From Laccaria trichodermophora (taxonomy: Eukaryota; Basidiomycota; Agaricomycetes; Agaricales; Hydnangiaceae): a DNA stretch of 64,000 nucleotides. Numbering within the stretch: position 1 is the stretch's first letter; each line of letters begins with the position of its first letter. The stretch spans positions 742,262-806,261 of the forward strand of contig JACTVC010000011.1 of assembly GCA_018417955.1 (NCBI GenBank), read 5' to 3'. The position numbers and the translations under genes are program-made. This document shows positions 22,080-32,287 of this stretch, in pieces. The notes below the pieces were generated by a model, which was not told where the DNA came from, did not search any database, and saw only the letters and a program-made list of their open reading frames with translations.

Positions 22080-22900
22080 GGGGGGAGGGAGGGGGAAGGG
22101 AAAGGGAAAGGGAAAGGGAGGGGAAAGGGAAAGGGAGGGGGAAGAGAGGAATGAATAGAGGGGGGAGGGAGCAAGGAAGGGGGAAGGAAAGGAGGGGGGA
22201 GAGAGGAGCAAGGAAAGGGGGAGGGGGAAAGGGGGAGAGAGTGAAGGGGCCTCGTCGCCGTTCAGCGCTGGCAGGCGCTCGTCGTTTTTCGGGTGTGGTG
22301 GGGGCGGCGTTTTCGTCGGCGCTCGTTCGTCGTCGTCGTCGCGTGTCGTCGGTCGCGTGTCGTCGTCGTCGTGTGTCGTCGTCGTCGCATGTCGTCGTCG
22401 TCGTCGCGGTCGCATGTCGTGGTCGTGGTCGTGTGTTGTCGTCCCAGTGTGTAGTCGTCGTCGTCGTGTGTTGTCGTCCTCGCGCGTCGTCGTCGTCCTC
22501 ACATATCGTCGTCCTGGCGTGTCGTCGTCCTCGCGTGTCGTCATCGTCGTGTGTTGTCGTCTTCGTGTCGTCGTTCTTGTGTGTCGTTGGCCTCCTCGTG
22601 TGTTGTTTTTGTTGTTGCGTGCCGCTGGCGCCTGTCGTGGTGAGTACGGGGCATTGGGGTGGTGGGGCAGACATACCCTTGGCCCATGACGTTGACACGT
22701 CATGGGCGCCGTCCCTCGTTCTTGGCCTGTCCTTCCACGTTGGCGTGGGCATGGGCGTGGGCGGCGTTGGCGTGGGCGGCGTTGATGTGGGCGGCGTTGA
22801 TGTGGGCGGCGTTAACGTGGGCGGAGTTGGCGTGGGCGGCGTTGGCGTGGGCAGTGATAGAGGTGGTGGTGGTGGAAGGGAATGGGATGGTCACGGAGGT
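22080..22900. repeat. Low-complexity tract: purine-rich, then GTC-rich, then GGCGTTGG-type repeats
   Basis: 22080-22250 is almost pure G/A on the plus strand; 22310-22620 is (GTC/GTCGTG)n; 22740-22860 is a 15-18 bp repeat around 'ggcgttggcgtgggc'. Long frames cross it on both strands because of composition only; none has non-repeat content. Confidence 0.85.
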
Positions 22901-23132
22901 GTGACCATGCCGCAAACAGGAGACGTGACGATATGGCACGCCCTCAAGTAAGTCACGTGACCTCACCCCGCAGACTGAACAAAATCATAAATCCTTATTG
23001 CAGCTATCACTGACCCACACTATATGTAAATTATAACCTTTCCTTTCATTGATCATTAAAATGTAAGTTTATTGTATAGTCTATTTTCGCTTTTTTAGTA
23101 GTATTCATATATAATAATAATAATATACTAGA

Positions 23133-23365
23133 ATGACTGGACTCCACTGGACTCCACTGGACTCTGACTGGACTCATAGTCCACTGGACTGGGACTGGAC
23201 TCAGGAAAGTGGCTGGCAGTCCAGTGGGAGTCCAGTGGACTGGACTGGACTGGACTGGACTGGACTCCAGTGGACTGGGCATTCTGCCAGCCAATCTGGC
23301 CTGGTAAGAGGGCCACTGGAATCCACTGGAGTCCAGTGGAGTCCAGTGGAGTCCAGTGGAGTCCA
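23133..23365. repeat. CTGGA/TCCAG minisatellite, right arm
   Basis: Mostly 'ggactggactggactgga' and 'gtccagtggagtccagtgga', inverse in order to 21745-21975 and ending in the same 'gggggatggtaaag' sequence in inverse orientation. Confidence 0.9.
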
Positions 23366-23954
23366 TATGGATTACGTGGGGGATGGTAAAGACCTCACCC
23401 AACTGTTGCTTCATTGGCACAAAACTTGAGCTGGAAGATCGTGCATCAACCCAAATTGGGTTATTTTCCTCCTCATTTGCACAATTCTGAGACACCCACT
23501 GTACCAAATCATCTCAAATTTTGCAAGTGGTTAGATACATAGGACAATTGCCTAAATCCAAAATTTGGTAAATTTATAGCAAGATTTGCACATGGAAAAC
23601 CGATTTGTGTCAAGGAGGTATCATGTGTCAAGGAGGTGTCTTACACTGTAGATGAGGACAAAACTTTCTTAGCTTGTGGCGTGCCACCCAAGGAATTTAA
23701 CCACGCTCGGACACCAAGAGGCGCTATAACTTTGGATGATGATGTCACAGCCGACCTCTCACCGATAGGCGACTCTTCCGTGGCCTTCACGTTCGCAGCT
23801 TGACTTGTTGTTGGACCCAGGTGCCTTGGATATCTTTCAAAGCACGAATTTCCTCTTAAAACCTTGCATTCACCCGATAGAGTAGATACGGGAGAGGCAC
23901 TTCCAGATGAGCTGCCAGACCTTTCCCTAAACATAGTGAAGACCAGAATCAGAG

Positions 23955-24034
23955 AGTAGGCTCGTGACCAGCCTGTATATGAGAACTTCGATATACACGC
24001 AGAAACTTCTCATATACAGAACGGTCACCGGTCT
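23955..24034. mobile_element. 80-bp MITE flanked by AATCAGAG
   Basis: Arms 'gtgaccagcctgtatatgag' and 'ctcatatacagaacggtcac' are inverted repeats with three mismatches. AATCAGAG lies on both sides (23947-23954, 24035-24042), and the same eight bases are the target duplication of the adjacent hAT element, so two insertions used one site. Confidence 0.7.
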
Positions 24035-24607
24035 AATCAGAGAGCTCTCCAACCTCAACCCTCCCTGGACACATCACGTGACTTATTGATATCTTTTCTA
24101 ACCATCAAAGTAACACTTACATGTCATAACCAAATAGCGCACCTGCAGGCGCAAAGCCCGCTATGGGTTTTCTATCGCTTTGTAACAAGTTATATGAAAT
24201 GACGTTTGCTCTGTATTTATTGTTAGTGTATAGATGTCAATCAGTGAGAAGTGTCAGTGTTTTTAGGGTTGTGCCACTTGTTTCATGTAAGAAACTTTCA
24301 AGGTTTAGTTTTTTTTAAATGGATACGGAAGTGGGTCTGCACATACATTTTGATTATTTCGCAGACATTTTTGATATCCATCTCATTACAATTTGCCCCT
24401 TGGTCATCATCGCTGTTCAGTTTCATGACAAGGAGGGGTCCCTTCCATGTGAAATGGTATTCCGGGGTGAATGACCAATGAAGGCAGTTATTAAAAGCTG
24501 CAGAGCATTCCTGCTCCTCGAATAATATGGCATAGGTCAGCTGTAAATGTACAAGGTCTGGCAAGGGTTGAACTATATGATGCAGTCTATGATTTGTGTA
24601 ATTTGTG

Positions 24608-25189
24608 CAAGGGGGTGTCGGGATTAAAAAAAGAGACCTAGGGTCAATTTTTTTTTCTCAGTGGTGGGAGGTTGACCTACCTACTATGTAATCAGGCACT
24701 GGTCTATATATGGTAATAGTGACATCATCACTGTAGATATTTTCGACATAATTTCCCTCCTGGTGCTGTTTATTCAGGTTTTGGATTCCCCCTGTACCAC
24801 AGTTGACTGTTGTTCCAAAATTGGGGCATGTTGTGAATCCTTGTGAATATATTTCAATCCTCTTTAGATATAGTTGAGTTCTATATAGGTGTAAAACGGC
24901 AGGCTTTCGTTACCATGCCTTTCAAAGCCAATTTTGAGAGAAATGTTGTTATCGCACACCCACCTTGATCATCAATTCTTGGTAAAATAATGAACAACAA
25001 GCCGTTTTGAGTGCTTTATATTGATCTATATACTCCTACAAGCTCATTATGTTGTATGGTCCTCCTCAGAACCTGCCCAACCTCGTTTTTAGGTGAAGTT
25101 TGGGTGATGTCCATTTTTTTTTTTCAGGCCCGACAGCTGGACCTACCTACCAGCCTCCAGTCTGGCATTCTAATCCCGACACCCCCTTG
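24608..25189. mobile_element. 582-bp TIR element nested in the hAT
   Basis: Perfect 19-bp ends: CAAGGGGGTGTCGGGATTA at the left, its inverse at the right, with looser similarity inside ('ggtaggtaggtcc' type). AATTTGTG is duplicated exactly at 24600-24607 and 25190-25197. No coding frame is present. The 8-bp duplication and CA start fit a non-autonomous hAT-type element. Confidence 0.85.
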
Positions 25190-25619
25190 AATTTGTGCCA
25201 CCGAAATTCGGATAACAAGTATGAGCAACCCAGTAGTCGGTCATATAGTTGGTGAGGGAGTGATTGCCCTGGTTGCTTGCAATGAAGGGGACAGAAACAA
25301 CCATTGGAGATTTCACTTGGATTTTGCATTGCATTATGAAACAACTGTAAGAAACTTCTTTGTAGCCCATGTCGTGGAGTCACAATACTATTGAGGTCAC
25401 AGGGAGCCCAACTGCTACTGTAGCCATTCAACAGGATCTTCAGCACTGTCAAACCAATCACAGCACTATTGGAAGCAGTAAGGACTGCCACAAACATGCT
25501 GATATGCTCTTAGTCTTAATCAACATATGTTCAAACAATGATAAAAAACTAATCACAGACCATAGCCTATAAACGGCAACAGGAAAAACCGCAACCATAG
25601 GTCGAGACACTCCTGGACA

Positions 25620-25800
25620 TCTGCACATAGGCATTGTCATGGGTAACCCCCAGGTACTTTTGGCCTTACCCATACCCCTACCCCTGGAAACCCATACCCT
25701 CGACCACAGGTACGGGTTTCTGCAGGTAAGGGTACAGGTTCTGGTGGGTTTGGTGGGTTTGGTGGGTCTTACGGGTTTGGCTCCACAGGTAGGTATCTTA
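25620..25800. repeat. Short imperfect repeats around 'tacccatacccctaccc' and 'ggtgggttt'
   Basis: A GC-skewed cluster: 'acccatacccctacccctgg' and 'tgggtttggtgggtttggtg' are complementary in character and could fold. No gene here. Confidence 0.5.
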
Positions 25801-25905
25801 ATCAAGTAGTAATCTCAGAACGTCTTAATCTTGGTCATAAGTCAAACAATAATACCATTTTGGCGTACAAGTGAACTATTAAACACAAAGATATCTGTAA
25901 CTACA

Positions 25906-26740
25906 CTAATCATTGTCATCACCTATGGCATCCCAATCTGCTGCAAGATCCTCCTCAGCAGCATCAGCTGGAACCTCCACCAACACAGTAACTGCCTTCA
26001 CATCAGAGTCTTTAACATAGCCCAGCAAACTCCATCCCCTGAGACACATCAACGCACGAGTTGACTGGACAGAGAGGCAGCTGCGGACATGGGAAAGCAA
26101 CAGCCGTCCCTGACTGAAAACTCACTCAACATCGACTGACATAGCTAAAGTAGTTGAGTTGTTAGAAGATGCCATCGAGTCAGTTCATGAGATGTACCAG
26201 GGATTGTTAAATAGTCCAACACCATACAGTGAAGGCAAGGATATTCAGCTTTTTTCCCAGCCCACCACTGAATCGGATCTTTGACATTTTCTGTCTTAGT
26301 GTTGAGGTATTTGTTGAGCTCATCACAAAGCTCCATTTCATCAGAGGCCGTTAATGCAGGTAGAGTGTCGAACATGTTCTCATCGGAATCAGAGACGGCA
26401 GCCTCAGGGACCTGATATATATATATAAGTATGAGTCGATACATAACAATAGAAAACATACCAGTACAAGGCCGTCATCATCAATTTCCATGAATGTGTA
26501 TGTTCAGTCAAACTCGTCGCGTACAAGGGATTCAGCAGTCCTGATCCAGGTGTCATCCCAACCGGCATTCTCAAAATATTTGAGTTTGTGACAAGGGTGA
26601 AGGACTATTGGAAAGGTAAAAACATAAAGTCAAACAAAGGAGAGGATGCAGCTCACCCATCGCGATCCGATATATTTCAGAGTAGTCGTGCCTGCACGAC
26701 ACAGCCAACTGGTCTGACCAAAGGAGGCGAGGATGTCAAG
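25906..26740 (-). pseudogene. hAT transposase C-terminal half, inactivated
   Basis: On the minus strand, blocks in the family's order are readable. SEIYRIAM (about 26690-26660) is split by an intron from VLHPCHKLKYFENAGWDDTW and AESLVRDEFD (about 26595-26500). The dimerisation domain follows: DELNKYLNTKTENVKDPIQW, then CMVLDYLTIPGTS, at about 26330-26190. The tail LSHVRSCLSVQSTRALMCL, ending in acidic residues, runs to 25906. At least two stops fall where the family has Arg: TGA after RDEFD and TGA after VDVE (before VFSQGRLLLSH). Both fit C-to-T change of CGA. Upstream catalytic parts are too decayed to place. Confidence 0.75.
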
Positions 26741-28801
26741 AGGACAACATTCAAATACAAATGTCCTCACATCCCCTTACACCAAAGAAAAAATCCAAGA
26801 ATGCATCAACTGGCTTTGTAGCTTGCATGAGGATGGTAGAGGTGAATCAAAATTTCACTACAGAAAGGGATATTTTTTATCATATTATAATACGACAACA
26901 GTGTTTCCCATGGGAGACAAGACAATCTGGCTTCTGATTGGCTGAGCCAATTTGGGCATTTTTTCTCCCACCACCTGCATTGACCCATGTATTCATCCTT
27001 GCTCGCTCAGCAGCTCCAGGTTGGGGTGTCAGTGTTTCAGGTCTTGGTGCTGGAGTTCAATGGCAGTGAGGGCTTGCATCCACATTCGCCTTTTGTACAA
27101 AGAGCTTGGCGGTTCCAAGTTTGATATTGTTGCGGTGTATTGAGGTTTTCATCAGTCCTATTGAGTGGCATATGACTTCCTGGAGGTCAATGAAAGGGAA
27201 AAATACTTACATATTGTTTGTGGGCACTGGTGATCACCATATGTGTTGGAAGTTTGTGACTAGAGCACCTCCCTTGTGATCTTGAAGTGCGCTGCAAGGG
27301 TCCTAGCAGCTTGCCTAGCAGTCCAAACATTCCAGAAAGATATGGTATGGCGACAGAACAGGAAGCAAGGGCCAAGGGCCAGCAGTTTCGTTGAAGGTTG
27401 CAGGCTCAAGGACATTTAATGCATGATTGGAAGACTGCAAGACAGTCCCAGAAAGCGACATCCCTGCAATACGCAAGATGAAAACCTTGTGCCAGATCCA
27501 CCTGACGCTGAAGGGTCAGCAAGAAGGGTTGCTCTGAGGCATAGGGTGTAATATCAACTCATTTCGTGAAAATAAGCATCACCTTCCCCCCTTTTTTTAG
27601 ATCCCTCTCACTCCTCTTCCAAATCACATACTATTACCCTGCACTCCTTCTATCATGATGCAAATGGCCATTGGCACTAATCATCAAATTATCTCACCCC
27701 GGTGGCAGCAGGTGCAACCAACTCAAAGAGATCTGTCGCTCTGCAAAACCGGCACCAACAAGCCCATCTTCAATGCAACCAAGCATTGCAGACCAACCAA
27801 TGTATTTATCATTTTGTCCTCCAAGACTCATGCACTCAATGGATCCATTTTTATCTTTTTTGTTGAATAGCTACTCCCAATGCCTGCTCTTTGGCTCAGC
27901 AACGATGGTGTGAGCGTGAAGCGCAACAGCAACAAAGTGTTAGCAGAGTTTAGAGTCAGCAGAGTAAGTACATGACTATTATCAAGAAAGGATGGTATCA
28001 GCTATTCCGACATATTTCCACTCAAGGTATGGCATGACCACCTTTGGTCCCCAAGTGTGGGAACTAAGTCCACCTACAGTAATGTATGTGTAAATACTCA
28101 GAAAATAGGAAGAGGGTGGGCAACTATCAGGATAGAGTGAGCTATTGTAATGACAACCCTAGAGAAGAAAAGAAATTCGCACCTAGTAGCTGAGGGAGTG
28201 AACTCAACCAATCATGAGCATTATCAAGAAAGGTCCCATGCAAACACATGGGTATCGGCTAGTATAAGTAGAAAGGAGAAAGCTCCTATTATGCCTACTG
28301 ACCCCTCTCCCAAAAATCAGGATGAGGCAGACAAACAAGATTTTTGTAAGGGAACCAGATGTTTTTTAAATTTATTTTTGATTAAGCATTGATTGTTACA
28401 AAGAGATTACCCTTCATTCTGATGACAAAAACAACAGAGGACCAGAAAGCATGCATGGCAGACAATATGTGACGGTGAGAGTTTGGTCATGTGATGATCA
28501 CCTGATGTCGCAAGAATCTTTGAGTAGCGTCAGGGGATAAAATCCACTACTTACGTAGCAGGCATTTTGACGAAGTTTCTATGCCTTAGTACTATGCTAT
28601 ATCAGTACTTTGGCAGACCCTCTCAGTCAGCAGTCAGCAGTCACAAATGTCTCATTTTTTGGCAACCTAATTCCCACCACGCTAATGTAGGGATATAATC
28701 GATCGTAGTTTAGTTCCAGCATTTGGTTTATTTGACCTTGTTTGACCTCGGTGCTGTGCACGTGTTCAACAAAATATCACGCAAGTTTGACGCAAGCACG
28801 C

Positions 28802-29188
28802 GAGACAAGGCCGGATTTGAAGGCCTAAACATGTACCACCATATTCATTAGTATTTGTAAAATACTGTAATAAATATAAACATTGACTACATTTGTCACA
28901 AAAGTCCAAATGTGGTCAAGGAAATGCATGGCTTTTTTATTGTTCTTCTTTATCTATTATTCTATTCATTACAATATTCATCATCTGAGTGGTGTTGCCA
29001 TGGTAACAAAGAATATCATTGAAGAAAAATGAAAAGTAAAGCAGGACAATAAAGAAACAGTGCAAATTCTTGACCACACTTGGACTTTTGTGACAAATGT
29101 AATCAGTGTTTATATTCCTTCCAATATTTTACAAACACTAATGAATACAGTGGTACATGTTTCGGCCTTCAAATCCAGCCTTGTCTCA
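28802..29188. mobile_element. Foldback element with ~119-bp inverted arms
   Basis: Left arm 28802-28920 and right arm 29069-29188 match in inverse orientation with about 10% differences, e.g. 'gagacaaggc.ggatttgaag' and 'catttgtcacaaaagtccaa'. The 148-bp centre is A/T-rich. It lies inside the hAT. No clean target duplication was found. Confidence 0.75.
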
Positions 29189-30108
29189 TGTGAAGTCTGT
29201 GCTTGCTGGCTAGCCTTGGCTAGCTTGGATATATAAAAATCTATGCTCACGGCCGAGACACTTCCTGCAATTTGAAGGTGGACCTGAAGATGTGAACTCT
29301 TCTCCTCCTTTCCGCTTCCGACTATTGGGAGGTTTTGCTTGAGTTAACCCAGGGGGAAGGATTTAAATTGTGAACACTTCTCGGAAGGTGTAGACATCTT
29401 TTTTATTACTGCTAGGTAACATTATGAGCCGTGTGCAGTGTACACACTGTGTTTTATGTAGTTCAAACTTCAAATTGCACAGACAGTATCATATACTTGG
29501 TAGTGGTACATGTGACCGTTTCTTACACGTGTTACATCATGTGACGTGTCCGGGGAGGGGTTGAGGTTGGGGAGCTGAATCAGAGTTGCATTGACAAGAC
29601 GTACGTACAGTCAGCTCCTCCACTATTACTTGTGCGCAACCGTTCTATTACTTTCCATAACATATCTGCCTTTTCCTGTGTCCATTCAATCTAAAGTTGA
29701 GAGAGTGACTCAGTGAGTTTGAGTGTTGACGATAGACAGTTTGACACCAACTGGAGGAGGGTCATTCGGCGGGTTTTCGGGCCGTAGGCGAACAACGACG
29801 CTCATTGCTCGACAGCTCTGGCTCGGACTTTCCCGATGACTGATCAGCTGCTAAAAATAGCACAAGTACTGAGTTCAAAACGGTCAGTCAATACTTTGGA
29901 ATCTAAGCCATTGACCATGGTGAATGGTTTGAGTAAGATTTCAATGGAGCACCGTTCTGCACACCCAAACATACATTTCGTATATATATTGATTTCTTTT
30001 TGATTTCTTTACCTTGTCGAACTGCACCTCAATTCGGCATGCACATCATGATATGAGATTCCCTATATCGGCCCAACCTTCCTGGCCAAGGTCAAGACGG
30101 CCTTGACA

Positions 30109-32082
30109 CTACTGGCCAAAAGAATTTGCACTCACGAAAATAACGTTGTCAGATATGATCAAAACCACGTCGCCGCACGAAGAGCAAACCTTGAAACATT
30201 GAACAGGTCCAGGGTTTTCTGACCAACGACAAGGGAAGTTCATTGAAGTCGCGCGAGTAGGTCGATTCGTAATTTCCGGTGTCCAGTAGACAAGAAAATT
30301 GTCTGTGTCGCCGACGTTTTTCTCATCACCAGTGTTCTTCGCTTTATCGGGGGCCTCCCATCCATATCGCCAAACGGTCGCCATTCAAAGTCGACAACAC
30401 CTTCAGCCTTGATGCTTTTCTTTGCCTCCAGACCCATGCCCGGGAGCTCGTACACACTAATCGTGACTCCATTTCAGTGCGGGCCAATGCATTTCTGGGT
30501 TTTCTACAGGCTCTGCATCCTCTCTCTCTCTCGATATTAGGGAAGGTCCGGAGAAATTCACCCGTAGCGACCTCCCATACCACAAGTTATTTGCCTCCGT
30601 TAGCGGGTGAGAAATATCCAGGTTCTGCGGATAACAAAGACAAGCGCATCCTGTATTTGATCACCTCTAGGGTGGGCCTTGCTTATCGTAAAGCTTGATA
30701 CCGTCGTCCATACTCGGGTTTACCGGCCACGTTCCCGCTCATAGCCAGATTGCGGGTGGCCATGGGGTAAAATTGCGTGCGGGCGTTTCCTCGGCAGAAG
30801 CCCTGTAAATAGATTATAGTGGGTGATTGCAGTTGCTTACTATCTGATAGGGCATGAAAGACATGGCCTGGGTCGCGCTAGATTTTGAGTCTGCAATCCA
30901 AAGCTCGATTAAAGTGGTCGACGGCAATTTTTAGCTCAGGGCATGCTTCTCACCCATGTATTTTTTGGCCTCAATACAGACTTGGATATCCGGATGCAAA
31001 AGAAACGATCTGTGGATCTCACAGCGTAGCCGCAAGGTGAATAAGCATCCAATCTCGGTCCAAACCTTCAAAAATGGGCGGGGCGTAAGCAGCGACGCGA
31101 AGGACAGGATTTTTGACTGGTGAGGGGCTCTCTGGAGGTCATCGCGCCTGGTACGCTACCTGCGCAGACGACAAAGATTCTGAGCCTTCAGAATCAAGGC
31201 CAGGCACCGACTGATGACGCTAGAAACACGCTGCGAAGATTGGGCCGCCAATAACGAGGTCGAAACAGGTGACATGCCTCAGCGCGCGACCTGAATGGAG
31301 GGTCAGACAGAACTCATGGTCAGTGAAAATGTGGCGTATTGGCTCCTGAGCCACATCACGTATATGTGAAATTGTCTTGGAAAGAGAGGGCTGGATTGTC
31401 CGATATAACTGGCCAGAATACGGTATTTCGAAAAAACAGAGTCGAAAAGTCTGACCGTCTGAGATGAGTCCCTATGTCGCAAGGCACACCAAACCTCCAG
31501 AAATCCATGGAGACGACTTCACGTAACTGTCCCAGAATTGTAAGGAAATCGTGACAGGGTGAGCCGTAAGGCAATTGGGTTCGTCGAGGCGTCTAAAAAG
31601 ATTGGTGATTGTGCCGTGATTTGGGAGTGGATGCTGTTGGATGTAACTGGACCAAGGTCGAATTTCGTTTCCCGCATACCCGAAAAGAGGTCTAGAAGCC
31701 AGATCAATATATCTCATGAGATGGAGCGTCGTTGTCGCGAGGCACAGAAAACATATTGAAATCCATTTCAATGGATGAAATGAGACCAGCCTGTTGCAGC
31801 AGGTTTACATATCTGGATTGCAGGGCCAGAGGCCTCCAACAGCCTCTTTGACCAACCGGAGCTAGCAGAGGCCTGGGTTGTCGGAGACCAAAGTAGACCA
31901 TTTATCTTCGAACTTTCCGCTTCGTTGCGAATCGCAAAAGTTCGCCAATCAGCCTTCAGGTCGTCCGGAGGACCTATCAGCGGGGTTGGATCCATTTGCA
32001 TACATTCAAAGAGGATATTTCCTTTTGATTTTGATTGAGAAAGATATACATCGGTGAGAGCGGTGTCGCAGTATGTGGTCAT
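30109..32082 (-). pseudogene. Broken gene of unknown type, possibly F-box/propeller-like
   Basis: Several overlapping minus-strand frames look protein-like but change frame repeatedly: a start-like piece from 32082 (LFECMQMDPTPLIGPPDD, DWRTFAIRNEAES), a middle with DLASRPLFGYAGNEIRPW and LTAHPVTISLQFWDSYV (31700-31500), then VWEVATGEFLRTFPN (about 30590), SVYELPGMGLEAKKS-like and VQCFKVCSSCGDVVLIISDN (about 30180). Words such as VWEVATGE resemble the propeller part of mushroom F-box proteins, but this is a weak inference. It begins about 200 bp from the Ofd1 gene, divergently. The 29842-30108 interval shows nothing else. Confidence 0.3.
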
Positions 32083-32287
32083 GATGGAGGAAGGATCAAG
32101 TTCCAGAGCAGTCTCGCCGGTCGATCAGACATATAAAATCGCACCGGCTCGAAGAATTTACCCCCCTTCCTTCCGCACGGCGCAAACTTTGTCCAAAACA
32201 CTCTTCAACGTCAAAAAGGCAACCAGGCCTCTATAATTTCTTCTCCCCCACCCGTTGAACGAGCTCCGCCGCGCAGACAACCATCCG

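Larger units (their letters stand above)
21366..23640. mobile_element. Putative non-autonomous element with inverted CTGGA minisatellite arms
   Basis: The left part has 'acacctccttgacacaag' at 21371, the right end has the inverse 'tgtgtcaaggaggtgt' at 23619-23635, with further copies of 'ccttgacacaa' at 21189 and inverted at 23604. Inside, 'tttaccatcccccacataat' followed by CTGGA repeats (21722-21975) is matched in inverse orientation by repeats ending 'tacgtgggggatggtaaag' (23133-23394). Between them lie purine-rich and GTC-rich low-complexity tracts (22080-22900). No coding gene is supportable and no target duplication was found, so borders are approximate. Confidence 0.5.
24043..29577 (-). 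mobile_element. Decayed hAT-superfamily transposon
   Basis: The left end reads agctctccaacctcaacc and the reverse complement of the right end reads cagctccccaacctcaacc; similarity continues about 40 bases through 'ggacac.tcac.tga'. The 8-bp duplication AATCAGAG flanks it (24035-24042 and 29578-29585), as expected of hAT elements. The intact ATG29 intron 2 has a single AATCAGAG at the equivalent place and so serves as an empty site. The interior holds a broken hAT transposase on the minus strand and at least two nested elements. Long stretches (24050-24600, 26800-28800) show no gene. Confidence 0.75.
23648..29842 (-). pseudogene. Inverted partial copy of the YIH1-ATG29 promoter and ATG29 exons 1-3, split by insertions
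   Basis: The minus strand at 29842-29578 matches the plus strand from about 50810 to 51150 (the shared YIH1-ATG29 start region, first two exons, start of intron 2), with a deletion of about 75 bp around the ATG29 start and a deletion inside exon 1. The minus strand at 23954-23648 matches 51144-51453 (end of intron 2 and first part of exon 3), for example SSSKVIAPLGVRA and LNSLGGTPQAKK. The halves are separated by an 80-bp MITE and a 5.5-kb hAT element inserted in intron 2. The copy stops abruptly at 23648, where the neighbouring repeat element begins. The start is lost and most of exon 3 is missing, so no functional Atg29 can be made. Confidence 0.85.

Noticed and set aside
22070..22951. 293-codon plus-strand frame and 231-codon minus-strand frame
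   Set aside because: Both are translations of purine-rich and GTC/GGC repeats; no non-repeat block, intron signals or family resemblance.
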